From Melioribacteraceae bacterium (GTDB taxonomy: Bacteria > Bacteroidota > Ignavibacteria > Ignavibacteriales > Melioribacteraceae), in NCBI GenBank assembly GCA_026987055.1, contig JALSNL010000404.1:1-7969 (forward strand): a DNA stretch of 7,969 nt, in the 5' to 3' direction. The notes under the pieces were generated by a model that was not told where the DNA came from, ran no database searches, and saw nothing but the letters and a program-made list of their open reading frames with translations. The position numbers and the translations under genes are program-made. Positions 1 through 7,199 of this stretch are shown piece after piece (the stretch's first letter is position 1; every line of letters starts with the position of its first letter).

Positions 1-930
1 TTTAAGTGTAGCAAGCAAACCGAAATAATTTCCGAAAACTCTTCCGTTTTTTCCTCGTATTAATTCTGCCATATCGGAGTTTTGTTTTTGCGGCATTAAA
101 GATGAACCGGTTGTAAATTCGTCTCCGAGTTTAACAAAGTTCCATTCGGCGGAAGTCCATAATATTATTTCTTCGCTAAACCTGCTTAAATGCATCATTG
201 CTAAGTTGCATGTATGAAGAAAATCCAAAATAAAATCTCTGTCGGAAACCGAATCCAAAGCATTGGAAGATACTTTTGAAAAGCCGAGTTCTTTAGCTGT
301 TTGTTTTCTGTCAAGTTTAATTGTTGAGCCTGCCAAAGCTCCGCAGCCAAGTATGGATTCGTCCGCTTGTTGATATGAAAATTTTAATCGTTGTTTATCC
401 CGTTCAAACATTTCAACATAAGCCAATAAATGAAATGCAAAGGAGATTGGTTGTGCTCTTTGTAAATGTGTGTATCCGGGCATTAATGTTTTGGTATTAT
501 CTTTAGCAAGTTTAATTAATGTTTTTTGTAGATTAACAATTTTATCTAACAATTGATTTACCGCATCTTTTACCCAAAGTCTTACATCAGTTATTACTTG
601 GTCGTTTCTGCTTCTTCCGGTATGAAGTTTTTTTGCAACTTCTCCAATTAGTTCCGTTAATTTATCTTCCGTAGCAGAATGAATATCTTCGTATTTATTA
701 CTTGAAGGTGTCCATTCGCCTGAATTAAATTTCTCTTCTATTATTGTTAAACCGTTATTGATTTGTTGAAACTCTTCATCGTTAAGAATACCAATGCTTT
801 CCAGCATTTTTGCATGTGCTTTATTAACCTTAATATCATAGTGAAATAAGTTTATGTCGAAATTAATTGAAGAAGAAAATTCCAAAGCGGATTGATTAAG
901 TTTTTTACTAAATCTTGAACCCCAAAGCAT
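1..930 (-). CDS. argH: Argininosuccinate lyase (ArgH), 3' end cut by window edge
   Basis: Splits argininosuccinate into arginine and fumarate, the last step of arginine synthesis, in the cytoplasm. I translated the minus strand from the ATG at 930; the frame stays open for 310 codons to the window edge. The family is usually about 430-460 residues, so roughly the last 120-150 are outside. Visible landmarks are the N-terminal MLWGSRFSKK, EDIHS (81-85), GRSRNDQV (105-112), YTHLQRAQP (153-161, His155 being the conserved catalytic-region His), and the fumarase/lyase signature GSSLMPQKQNSD (275-286). By comparison with the delta-crystallin/fumarase family, Ser276, Lys282 and Asn284 should be the active-site loop residues; the usual second Lys of KKN is Gln here. 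An AAAGG lies 6 bases before the ATG. Unlike the other operon genes it is separated from argG by 165 bases, so it may have its own promoter. Confidence 0.96.
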   Translation of the reverse strand, partial: MLWGSRFSKKLNQSALEFSSSINFDINLFHYDIKVNKAHAKMLESIGILNDEEFQQINNGLTIIEEKFNSGEWTPSSNKYEDIHSATEDKLTELIGEVAKKLHTGRSRNDQVITDVRLWVKDAVNQLLDKIVNLQKTLIKLAKDNTKTLMPGYTHLQRAQPISFAFHLLAYVEMFERDKQRLKFSYQQADESILGCGALAGSTIKLDRKQTAKELGFSKVSSNALDSVSDRDFILDFLHTCNLAMMHLSRFSEEIILWTSAEWNFVKLGDEFTTGSSLMPQKQNSDMAELIRGKNGRVFGNYFGLLATLK

Positions 931-1013
931 AATAGACCTTTATTGTATTTTTTAATTATTCTATTTAAACAAAATTAAATTTAATTGTGAAACCTTTGTT
1001 TTAAGAACTTGGA

Positions 1014-1041
1014 ATTATAAAGATATTTTTGATATACACAA
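1014..1041 (-). promoter_or_regulatory. Possible argH promoter (weak)
   Basis: On the minus strand TTGTGT (1036-1041) is followed after 16 bases by a perfect TATAAT (1014-1019), about 84 bases before the argH start. The -10 is ideal but the -35 is poor, and in such AT-rich DNA a TATAAT is common by chance. It is plausible because argH is set apart from argG by an unusually long gap. Confidence 0.25.
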
Positions 1042-1042
1042 G

Positions 1043-1079
1043 AATAGCGAACCTAACAAACAATATTAAGTTCGCTATT
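1043..1079 (-). repeat. Perfect 10-bp inverted repeat in the argG-argH gap
   Basis: The arms AATAGCGAAC (1043-1052) and GTTCGCTATT (1070-1079) are exact reverse complements around a 17-base spacer. In argG-argH mRNA this gives a stem starting 16 bases past the argG stop. No T-run follows on the minus strand (CTTGTGTATATC comes next), so it is not a textbook intrinsic terminator. It could be an mRNA-stabilising or processing stem, a partial terminator that lowers argH read-through, or a protein site. The remainder of the 931-1095 gap is very AT-rich with nothing else I can name. Confidence 0.5.
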
Positions 1080-1095
1080 AAAAATATTCTTTACT

Positions 1096-2322
1096 TTAAT
1101 CTACCAACGATTTTAATCCGTAAGTTTTTGAAGTATGTTTTGTAATAACTTGATGAGGTAAACTTAGCAAGTTAATAAAACCTTCCGCATCTTTATGATT
1201 AAAAGCGTCTTCTTCGGTATATGTAGCAAGTTCTTGACTATACAAACTGTTCTCGGAGGTTCTGGATAAAACCGTTAGATTCCCTTTGTAAAGTTCCAAT
1301 ACAATATCACCGGAAACTCTTTCTTGAATGCTATTGAAGAAAGCGGTTAATCCTTCAAAAAGAGGAGTGAACCAGAAACCGTCGTAAATTAAATTTGCAT
1401 AAGTATTGGATGCGTTTTGTTTATATCTGAAAGTATCTTTATCCATAGTAAGTTTTTCCAACTGAATATGTGCAGTATGTAAAATATGTGCAGCCGGTGC
1501 TTCGTAAACTTCTCTGGATTTAATTCCGACAACTCTGTTTTCTATAATATCAAATCTTCCAATACCGTGTTTCCCCCCGATATCATTAAGCGAAGCAACA
1601 ATTTGTTGTCCGGACATTTCAATTCCGTCTAACTTAACGGGAATACCTTTTTCAAAAGTAATTTTTATTGTTTCCGCTTCATTTGGTGCATCTTTCGGAT
1701 TAACCGTCATTTGAAAAGCATCGTCCGGCGGAACTTCTTCGGTATCTTCAAGTATTCCGCATTCGGTTGCAATTCCCCAAAGGTTTTCATCTATTGAGTA
1801 AGGCTTTTCCAAATTAACGGATGTTGGAATGTTATGTTTTTGTGCGTAAAGAATTTCTTCTTCTCTGCTTTTAAATTCCCATTCTCTAAGAGGAGCAATA
1901 ATATCAATATCCGGAGCCAATGTTTTCATTCCAACTTCAAACCTAACTTGGTCGTTTCCTTTACCTGTGCATCCGTGTGCAATTATATTTGCATTTTCTT
2001 TTTTTGCAATATCAACCATAAGTTTAGCCAAAAGAGGTCTTCCTACTGCCGTAGCCAAAGGATATTCTCCTTCGTACAAAGCTCCGCCTTTAAGAGCTTT
2101 CCAAGCATAATCTTCAATAAATTCTTTTTGCAAATTAACTACGTAAGCTTTTGAAGCGCCGGTTGCAATTGCTTTTTGTTCAATGTTTTCAATTTCATCT
2201 TTTTGTCCCAAGTTGCCTGTAACCGTAATTATTTCCGCATCGTATTTATCGTGTAACCATTTTACCATTACACTTGTATCCAATCCGCCTGAGTAAGCAA
2301 CAACAATTTTGTTTTTTTTCAT
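1096..2322 (-). CDS. argG: Argininosuccinate synthase (ArgG)
   Basis: Joins citrulline and aspartate using ATP to give argininosuccinate, the penultimate step of arginine synthesis; a cytoplasmic tetramer in known members. The 408-residue length is normal. The N-type ATP pyrophosphatase loop AYSGGLDTS is at residues 9-17. The family-specific stretch ALYEGEYPLATAVGRPL (81-97) and the HGCTGKGNDQVRFE block (116-129), which binds aspartate/citrulline, are intact, as is YSIDENLWG (175-183). The ATG at 2322 shares one base with the argR stop (TAATG), and an AAGG sits 7 bases upstream within the end of argR, so translation is probably coupled to argR. No key residue appears to be missing. Confidence 0.98.
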   Translation of the reverse strand: MKKNKIVVAYSGGLDTSVMVKWLHDKYDAEIITVTGNLGQKDEIENIEQKAIATGASKAYVVNLQKEFIEDYAWKALKGGALYEGEYPLATAVGRPLLAKLMVDIAKKENANIIAHGCTGKGNDQVRFEVGMKTLAPDIDIIAPLREWEFKSREEEILYAQKHNIPTSVNLEKPYSIDENLWGIATECGILEDTEEVPPDDAFQMTVNPKDAPNEAETIKITFEKGIPVKLDGIEMSGQQIVASLNDIGGKHGIGRFDIIENRVVGIKSREVYEAPAAHILHTAHIQLEKLTMDKDTFRYKQNASNTYANLIYDGFWFTPLFEGLTAFFNSIQERVSGDIVLELYKGNLTVLSRTSENSLYSQELATYTEEDAFNHKDAEGFINLLSLPHQVITKHTSKTYGLKSLVD

Positions 2323-2783
2323 TATGTTACCTTATAATTTCTTGTTGATAAATTTTCTAAAAAGTCTATTATTTTTTTAATATTATTTGCTGAATTCGGA
2401 ATTACAAGTACTGTATCGTCTCCGGCAATTGTTCCCAGTACTTCTTCTTTGTTTAATCTGTCTATATAATGAGCAACACCTTGAGCGCGACCTGCTAAAG
2501 TACGAATTACAATTACGGTTTCGTTATGAGAAACACTTAGAATTTCCAAGCCAACAAGTTTTGCTATTTCTTTTCCGTAATCAACACTGCTTAGTAAATA
2601 TTGAACACCTAATTCGGTGAATACTCTTATTACACCAAGATCCGCAAAGTCTCTGCTTAACGTAGCTTGCGTTACGTTTATTCCTTCGCTTTTAAGCATA
2701 CGTAATATTTGATCTTGATTGGAAATAATACGTTCGGATAAAATCCTTTTAATTTTACTTTGTCTTTTTAGTTTAGCTGACAT
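2322..2783 (-). CDS. argR: Arginine repressor (ArgR/AhrC family)
   Basis: Arginine-responsive transcription regulator of 153 residues, the normal family size. The N-terminal winged helix-turn-helix is visible, with the recognition region NVTQATLSRDFADLGVIRV at about 36-54 (the TLSRD core is diagnostic). The C-terminal oligomerisation and arginine-binding domain carries TLAGRAQGVAHYID (95-108) and GTIAGDDT (117-124); Asp122-Asp123 and Gln101 match the residues that contact arginine in E. coli ArgR. Family members are hexamers that bind paired 18-bp ARG boxes when arginine is present. It lies between argD (30-base gap) and argG (1-base overlap) inside the operon it should control, and candidate ARG boxes lie upstream of argC at 7200-7217 and 7250-7267, implying autoregulation. 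A GAGA precedes the ATG by 7 bases. Confidence 0.96.
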   Translation of the reverse strand: MSAKLKRQSKIKRILSERIISNQDQILRMLKSEGINVTQATLSRDFADLGVIRVFTELGVQYLLSSVDYGKEIAKLVGLEILSVSHNETVIVIRTLAGRAQGVAHYIDRLNKEEVLGTIAGDDTVLVIPNSANNIKKIIDFLENLSTRNYKVT

Positions 2784-2813
2784 TGTTATTTCTCGTTTTG
2801 TTATTAAATTAAA

Positions 2814-3965
2814 TTATTTTAAAACAATTTTAAGAGTTTCTATAAAAAAATCAACTTGTTCTTTTGTTATTATAAACGGCGGTAATAATCTTAAAACATT
2901 GTTACCTGCAGTTCCAACTATAATTTTATTTTTTAATAAAGCCGAAGCAATTTCTTTTGCATCAATTTTTTTATCTAACTCCAATCCGAACATTAAACCT
3001 TTGTTTCTGATTTCTTTTATAGATGTAAAGTTAGAAGTTTGCAATTGTTCTTTAAGATAATTACTTATTTCATTTATATTATTAAGGGTTTGTCCGGTTA
3101 ATAAATCCACCACATTATTTGCAATGGCTACGGCTACGGGATTTCCTCCGAAGGTTGAACCGTGATTACCGGGAGTAATTGCGGAAGCAACTTTATCCGA
3201 ACAAATTGTTGCTCCGAGAGGAATTCCGTTTGCAATTCCTTTTGCAATTGTAATTATATCCGGTAATATATCCGGATGTTGATAAGCGAAGAACTTTCCG
3301 GTTCTTCCCATACCGGTTTGAATTTCGTCAACAATCATTAATATATTATTATCGTTACAAATCTTTCTTACACCTTGCAAGTAATTATCATCAGGTATAA
3401 TTATTCCGCTTTCACCTTGAATCGGTTCAAGCATAATTGCAGCGGTTGATTCATCAATTTTATTTTTGATTGCGTCAATGTTGTTATACGGTACGCTAAC
3501 AAAACCGGGAGTTAAAGGTTCAAAACCATTCCAAAGTTTTTTCTGCATGGAAGCGGATAAACTTCCGAAAGTTCTACCGTGGAAACTTCCTTCGGCTGCT
3601 ATTATTGTTGAGCGTCCGTTTCCCCATTTTCTGGCAAACTTGATTGCCGCTTCATTTGCTTCGGTGCCGGAATTACAAAAGAAAACTTTATCCAACTTGG
3701 AAATGTTAGTTAATTTTTTCCCCAATTCTTCTTGAGGAGAAGATTCGAATAAATTGGAAACATGCCATAAATTTTCAATTTGATTTTTAGCTGCATTAAC
3801 AAGTTCGGGTTTATTATGTCCGAATCCGGTAACGGCAATTCCCGAAAGAAAATCGAGATATTTATTATCTTCCTTATCAAAAAGATAAGCACCGTTTCCT
3901 TTAATAAATTCCACCGGAAATCTATTATAAGTATTTACGTGATATGTTAATTTATTGTGCGACAA
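2814..3965 (-). CDS. argD: Acetylornithine aminotransferase (ArgD), TTG start
   Basis: PLP-dependent class III aminotransferase that converts N-acetylglutamate semialdehyde to N-acetylornithine using glutamate; relatives can also act on succinyl-diaminopimelate in lysine synthesis. The 383 residues cover the family fold: NSGTEANEAAIKFAR (98-112, phosphate binding), EPIQGESG (180-187), IVDEIQTGMGRTG (211-223, Asp213 contacts the PLP ring nitrogen), AKGIANGIPLGA (241-252, Lys242 forms the Schiff base) and GSTFGGNP (269-276). The start is TTG at 3965: between the nearest upstream in-frame stop and the conserved N-terminal body I find no ATG or GTG, and a good AAAGG sits 8 bases before the TTG. 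The gene overlaps the end of argB by 14 bases, pointing to translational coupling. Assignment to argD rather than another class III enzyme rests on the motifs plus the operon. Confidence 0.96.
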   Translation of the reverse strand: MSHNKLTYHVNTYNRFPVEFIKGNGAYLFDKEDNKYLDFLSGIAVTGFGHNKPELVNAAKNQIENLWHVSNLFESSPQEELGKKLTNISKLDKVFFCNSGTEANEAAIKFARKWGNGRSTIIAAEGSFHGRTFGSLSASMQKKLWNGFEPLTPGFVSVPYNNIDAIKNKIDESTAAIMLEPIQGESGIIIPDDNYLQGVRKICNDNNILMIVDEIQTGMGRTGKFFAYQHPDILPDIITIAKGIANGIPLGATICSDKVASAITPGNHGSTFGGNPVAVAIANNVVDLLTGQTLNNINEISNYLKEQLQTSNFTSIKEIRNKGLMFGLELDKKIDAKEIASALLKNKIIVGTAGNNVLRLLPPFIITKEQVDFFIETLKIVLK

Positions 3966-4716
3966 TCCAAGTACCTTTGTTTGATTCGAAATTATTCAGT
4001 TCGTTTAATTTATTGCCAATCCAAATATTTTTTATTCCGTTTGTTAAAAGATTAATACAAGTGTTAATTTTCGGAATCATTCCATTGTTTATTTCACCGC
4101 TCGAAAGTCCTTCGTGCAGCTCTTTAATTGAAAGTGAAGATTGGAATTTACCGTTTAACTTTACACCTTCAACATCGGAAATAAATACAACGGTATGAGC
4201 TTTTAAAAGTTTAGCAATTGCGCCGGCAAATAAATCGGCGTTTACATTCATTAAGTTTCCCCCCGAATCGCTGCAAACGCTTGAAAATACCGGCACAATA
4301 TTATCTTCCAATAATTTTTCCAGCCAATGAAATGATTGATTTGAAACAGGGTTACCTACAAATCCCAATTTATTATCAATGTATTCGGCAGTAAATAATC
4401 CCATGTCAATTCCGTTTAATCCAATGGATTGAATTCCGTTACTCATTAAATACGCATTAAGTTTACTGTTTATCAAACCGTCTTGAACAGCAGCGGTAAC
4501 TTCCATATTTTTGGAATCGGTAATTCTTTGTCCTTTGTGAAAAGAAGTTGGCAATCCTAATTTATCTGACCATTCGGTAATTAAATTTCCGCCGCCATGT
4601 ATAAGTATAACGGATGAATATTCTTGTTTTAATTTTTTAATTAAATTTGCACCGTTTTCGGATTTTGTAAAATCGTTAAGCGATTTACCACTGATTTTAA
4701 CAATTGCTAATTTCAT
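3952..4716 (-). CDS. argB: N-acetylglutamate kinase (ArgB), short form
   Basis: Phosphorylates N-acetyl-L-glutamate with ATP, the second step of the pathway. I prefer the ATG at 4716 (254 residues, starting MKLAIVKISGKSL) to the in-frame ATG at 4731 (259). The shorter form matches the compact family N-terminus, and its upstream GAGAAAGAACA-ATG is almost identical to that of argR (GAGAAATAACA-ATG), while nothing ribosome-like precedes 4731. In this numbering Lys7, GGGN (41-44), NVNAD with Asp161, and GMIPK with Lys216 line up with catalytic Lys8, Gly44-45, Asp162 and Lys217 of E. coli NAGK. Ser9 replaces the first glycine of the usual K-x-G-G. The arginine-sensing N-terminal helix of feedback-inhibited NAGKs is absent, so the enzyme is predicted to be arginine-insensitive. 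The gene starts 30 bases after argJ. Confidence 0.95.
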   Translation of the reverse strand: MKLAIVKISGKSLNDFTKSENGANLIKKLKQEYSSVILIHGGGNLITEWSDKLGLPTSFHKGQRITDSKNMEVTAAVQDGLINSKLNAYLMSNGIQSIGLNGIDMGLFTAEYIDNKLGFVGNPVSNQSFHWLEKLLEDNIVPVFSSVCSDSGGNLMNVNADLFAGAIAKLLKAHTVVFISDVEGVKLNGKFQSSLSIKELHEGLSSGEINNGMIPKINTCINLLTNGIKNIWIGNKLNELNNFESNKGTWIVAQ

Positions 4717-4746
4717 TGTTCTTTCTCTCATTAAATTCTATTATTG

Positions 4747-5982
4747 TTAAGTTCTGTATTGAGAATTAATTTTTATGTATTGTTCGGAATAATCGCAAGT
4801 CCACCAAGTGGTGTTTGCATTTCCGTTTTGTAAATCCAAAGTAATTACTATTTCTTTTTCTTTTAATATTTTAATTGCTTCGGCTTCATTAAAATCCGCA
4901 ATGTAACCGGGTTTAAGAATTTGAAGATTTCCAAAATATAAAGCGACTTTATTAGGTGAAATATCAGCTCCGGAACTGCTTGCCGCAGAAATTATTCTTC
5001 CCCAATTCGGATCATTTCCGTTCATAGCTGTTTTTACAAGAGGCGATTTGGCAATAGCTTCGGCAATTATGTTTGCATCTTTTTCGGTTGGTGCATTTTG
5101 TATATTTATAGTTATAAATTTAGTTGCACCTTCGCCATCGGCTACAATTGATTTGGCTAATTTAATATTCAAATCTTTTAATGCTTCAACAAATAAATTA
5201 TAATCATCGGAATTTTCTTCAAACGAAACATTGCTTTGTCCGTTTGCCAAAAGCAAAACCATATCATTAGTACTTGTTTCACCGTCAACGGATATTTTAT
5301 TAAAAGAATCATTTACACTTTCGGTAAGTGCTTTTTGTAAAAGTGTTGAATTTACTTTAGCATCGGTTGTTACAAAACCAAGCATTGTAGCCATATTCGG
5401 ATGAATCATCCCGCTGCCTTTTGCAATTCCGCCAATGGTAACTTTTCCTTTTGATAGTTGAAGTTCCAGAGCAAAATGTTTTTTAATAAGATCGGTTGTC
5501 ATAATTGCTTCGGCTGCATCCAAACCGCCGTTAGGATTTAGTTTTTCGATTAAATCATTTAGTGAAGCGGTTATTTTTTGTACCGGAATTCTTTCGCCGA
5601 TAACTCCGGTTGAGCTTATTAAAACTTCCGTAGGAGAAAGTTTTAACGCAGCAGCGGTTTTGTTTTGTATTTCAAGTGCATCAAGATGTCCGTCTATACC
5701 TGTACACGCATTTGCATAAGCGGAGTTTATAATTAAGGCTCTGACTTTTTTCCCTTTGTTAAGAATTTCTTGGTTTATAATTACCGGAGCAGCTTTGGCT
5801 TTATTGGTGGTAAAAGTTCCTGCAAAAGAAAGAGGATATTTTGAAAATACCAGTGCCAAGTCTTTTCTTTTTCTTTTTAATCCGCAATGAATTCCGCTTG
5901 CTTCAAATCCTGTAACGGAAGTGATTGAACCGTTTTCCAAATAAGTAAATTTTTTAGATTCTTCTACAATTTCTGTGCTCAT
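4747..5982 (-). CDS. argJ: Ornithine acetyltransferase / N-acetylglutamate synthase (ArgJ)
   Basis: Transfers the acetyl group from N-acetylornithine to glutamate, giving ornithine and regenerating N-acetylglutamate (cyclic pathway). Some members also use acetyl-CoA; sequence alone does not tell mono- from bifunctional. Members self-cleave into two chains just before a catalytic threonine: here GMIHPNMATML (191-201) puts the cut between Ala198 and Thr199. The oxyanion-hole motif SSTGVIG (123-129), SVDGETSTND (231-240) and EGATK (284-288) are present, and the C-terminus IKINSQYRT has the expected family ending. The usual NSGxANACTG reads NSAYANACTG (86-95), with Ala in place of Gly. The length of 411 is normal. 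It starts 17 bases after the argC stop, with AGAG 6 bases upstream of the ATG. Confidence 0.97.
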   Translation of the reverse strand: MSTEIVEESKKFTYLENGSITSVTGFEASGIHCGLKRKRKDLALVFSKYPLSFAGTFTTNKAKAAPVIINQEILNKGKKVRALIINSAYANACTGIDGHLDALEIQNKTAAALKLSPTEVLISSTGVIGERIPVQKITASLNDLIEKLNPNGGLDAAEAIMTTDLIKKHFALELQLSKGKVTIGGIAKGSGMIHPNMATMLGFVTTDAKVNSTLLQKALTESVNDSFNKISVDGETSTNDMVLLLANGQSNVSFEENSDDYNLFVEALKDLNIKLAKSIVADGEGATKFITINIQNAPTEKDANIIAEAIAKSPLVKTAMNGNDPNWGRIISAASSSGADISPNKVALYFGNLQILKPGYIADFNEAEAIKILKEKEIVITLDLQNGNANTTWWTCDYSEQYIKINSQYRT

Positions 5983-5999
5983 TTTAAACTCTGCTAAAA

Positions 6000-7004
6000 T
6001 TAATTTTTAATTCCAAGATTTTCATCCCAGTTGAATAGTTTGTTCATATTCTGTACTGCTTGTCCCGAAGCTCCTTTTATTAAATTATCTATACAAGCGG
6101 TAACAATAATTTTGTTATCCAATGCTTTTATGTTCGCATCGTAATAATTTGTGTTAATAACCCATTTAAGTTCCGGAGGTGTTTTTCTGATTCTTACAAA
6201 GCTCGAATCGGCATATTCCGTATTAAAAATATTATCAACTTCCACTTGAGTTACGGTGGTATTTAAGTGTATGATTGTTGTTGAATAAATTCCGCTGAAC
6301 ACCGGTAATAAATGAGTGGTTAATGAATAATTAGTGTTAGGTTTATATTTATTTAACTCTTGAATAATTTCAACTTCGTGTCTGTGTGTTCCAACATTAT
6401 AAGCTTTTACACTGTTATAATTTTCGGCAAAAAGTAAAGAAGTATCTGCTTTTTTGCCTGCACCGCTAAGTCCGGAATAGGAAACCGTAGAGATGGTTTC
6501 AATTTTACCGGGAATATTTTTTACCAAAGGAATTGTTGAAAGTAAAGCCGCAGTAGGATAACAACCCGGATTTGCAACAAGATTTGTTTTACTATAATCT
6601 TTTGTTATTTCTGCCAACCCGTATATTTTATATTTTAATAATTCCGGCGATGTATGTTGAAGTTTATAAGTTGATGTAAATACTTCGTTACTGTCCAATC
6701 TGTAATCGGCACCCAAATCAATAATTTTTTTGTTTTGCTTTATCAGTTTTGGAATGTACTTAAAAGATTCTCCGTGAGGAAGTGCAAAGAAATAAACATC
6801 ATGAGTAAAATTCAAATTGGAAATATTTTCTATTGTTACGTTTTTAATGTTATTATGGAATTCAGGAAAAACATCATACAAGTTTTTACCTGCGCTTTTG
6901 TTTGCGTAAATTTTAAAATCACTTATGTTTGGATGTTGATTACAAAAATTTATTAAATATTTTCCGGTGTAACCTGTACCACCGATAATTCCGACGGAAA
7001 TCAT
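6000..7004 (-). CDS. argC: N-acetyl-gamma-glutamyl-phosphate reductase (ArgC)
   Basis: NADPH-dependent reduction of N-acetylglutamyl phosphate to the semialdehyde, the third step of the pathway. The 334 residues show the type 1 family pattern: Rossmann motif GIIGGTGYTG (5-14), ALPHG (74-78), DLGADYRL (96-103), and VANPGCYPTAALL (143-155) with catalytic Cys148. SYSGLSGAGKK (175-185) and GTHRHEVEI (205-213) follow, with His209 the likely catalytic histidine. It is the first gene of the operon. An AAGG is 11 bases before the ATG, rather far, so initiation may depend on the A-rich leader. About 150 bases of leader and an upstream promoter with ARG-box-like sites precede it. Confidence 0.97.
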   Translation of the reverse strand: MISVGIIGGTGYTGKYLINFCNQHPNISDFKIYANKSAGKNLYDVFPEFHNNIKNVTIENISNLNFTHDVYFFALPHGESFKYIPKLIKQNKKIIDLGADYRLDSNEVFTSTYKLQHTSPELLKYKIYGLAEITKDYSKTNLVANPGCYPTAALLSTIPLVKNIPGKIETISTVSYSGLSGAGKKADTSLLFAENYNSVKAYNVGTHRHEVEIIQELNKYKPNTNYSLTTHLLPVFSGIYSTTIIHLNTTVTQVEVDNIFNTEYADSSFVRIRKTPPELKWVINTNYYDANIKALDNKIIVTACIDNLIKGASGQAVQNMNKLFNWDENLGIKN

Positions 7005-7073
7005 TTTTCTTATTGCCTTATAAATTGTTTTTATGGATATTGATAGTTTAAAAGAATAGTATGTAGATATAGT

Positions 7074-7157
7074 TTACCCCAAAACGGGGCGTAACGGAGC
7101 GCAACCGGAAACGGCTGCTATTAGATTTCTTTCGGTATGATTATTTGAAATTTTCAT
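7074..7157 (-). other. 27-codon open frame in the argC leader (possible leader peptide)
   Basis: An ATG at 7157 opens a frame of 27 codons ending in TAA at 7074-7076, wholly within the region before argC. It begins MKISNNHTERNL and ends SGCAPLRPVLG. The start lies only a few bases from where transcription should begin if the promoter at 7162-7193 is real, so it would be leaderless or nearly so. It holds two arginine codons (AGA, CGC), not a run of them, so classical arginine attenuation is not supported. Its second half is GC-rich and overlaps two potential hairpins. It could equally be a chance frame in a repeat remnant. Confidence 0.25.
7076..7119 (-). other. GC-rich hairpin-forming block in the argC leader
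   Basis: Of these 44 bases 28 are G or C, in strong contrast with the AT-rich surroundings. Read as argC leader RNA, GCAGCCG-UUUC-CGGUUGC (7101-7118) forms a 7-bp stem with one G-U pair and a 4-base loop, and CCCC-GUUUU-GGGG (7077-7089) a second 4-bp stem. No T-run follows, so neither is an intrinsic terminator by itself. A regulatory leader structure or a remnant of a dispersed repeat are both possible. Confidence 0.45.
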
Positions 7158-7161
7158 TGCT

Positions 7162-7193
7162 CAAAAGTAAATATTAAATCGAATATCAGTCAA
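7162..7193 (-). promoter_or_regulatory. Putative argC operon promoter, Bacteroidota type
   Basis: On the minus strand TTG (7191-7193) precedes TACTTTTG (7162-7169) by 21 bases. This fits the Bacteroidota -33/-7 pattern TTTG / TAnnTTTG exactly at -7 and in three of four bases at -33. The same -33 region also reads TTGACT, close to a sigma-70 -35. Transcription would start near 7155-7158, giving a leader of about 150 bases before argC. The ARG-box-like site 7200-7217 lies directly upstream. Confidence 0.5.
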
Positions 7194-7199
7194 GCTATT

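Noticed and set aside
321..506. Plus-strand 61-codon frame
   Set aside because: Antisense to the well conserved argH segment containing the YTHLQRAQP region.
970..989. Near-palindrome around AATTAAATTTAATT upstream of argH
   Set aside because: It has CA...TG rather than the TG...CA orientation of an ARG box, and such AT palindromes are expected by chance in this composition.
1834..2154. Plus-strand frame of 106 codons
   Set aside because: It lies entirely antisense to argG, whose motifs are intact; the Phe/Ser/Cys-rich translation is typical of a shadow frame.
2719..3060. Plus-strand frame of 113 codons across the argD/argR junction
   Set aside because: Antisense to two clearly identified genes and without recognisable features.
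3466..4198. Several short frames over argD and argB on both strands
   Set aside because: All overlap conserved coding sequence of ArgD and ArgB in other frames.
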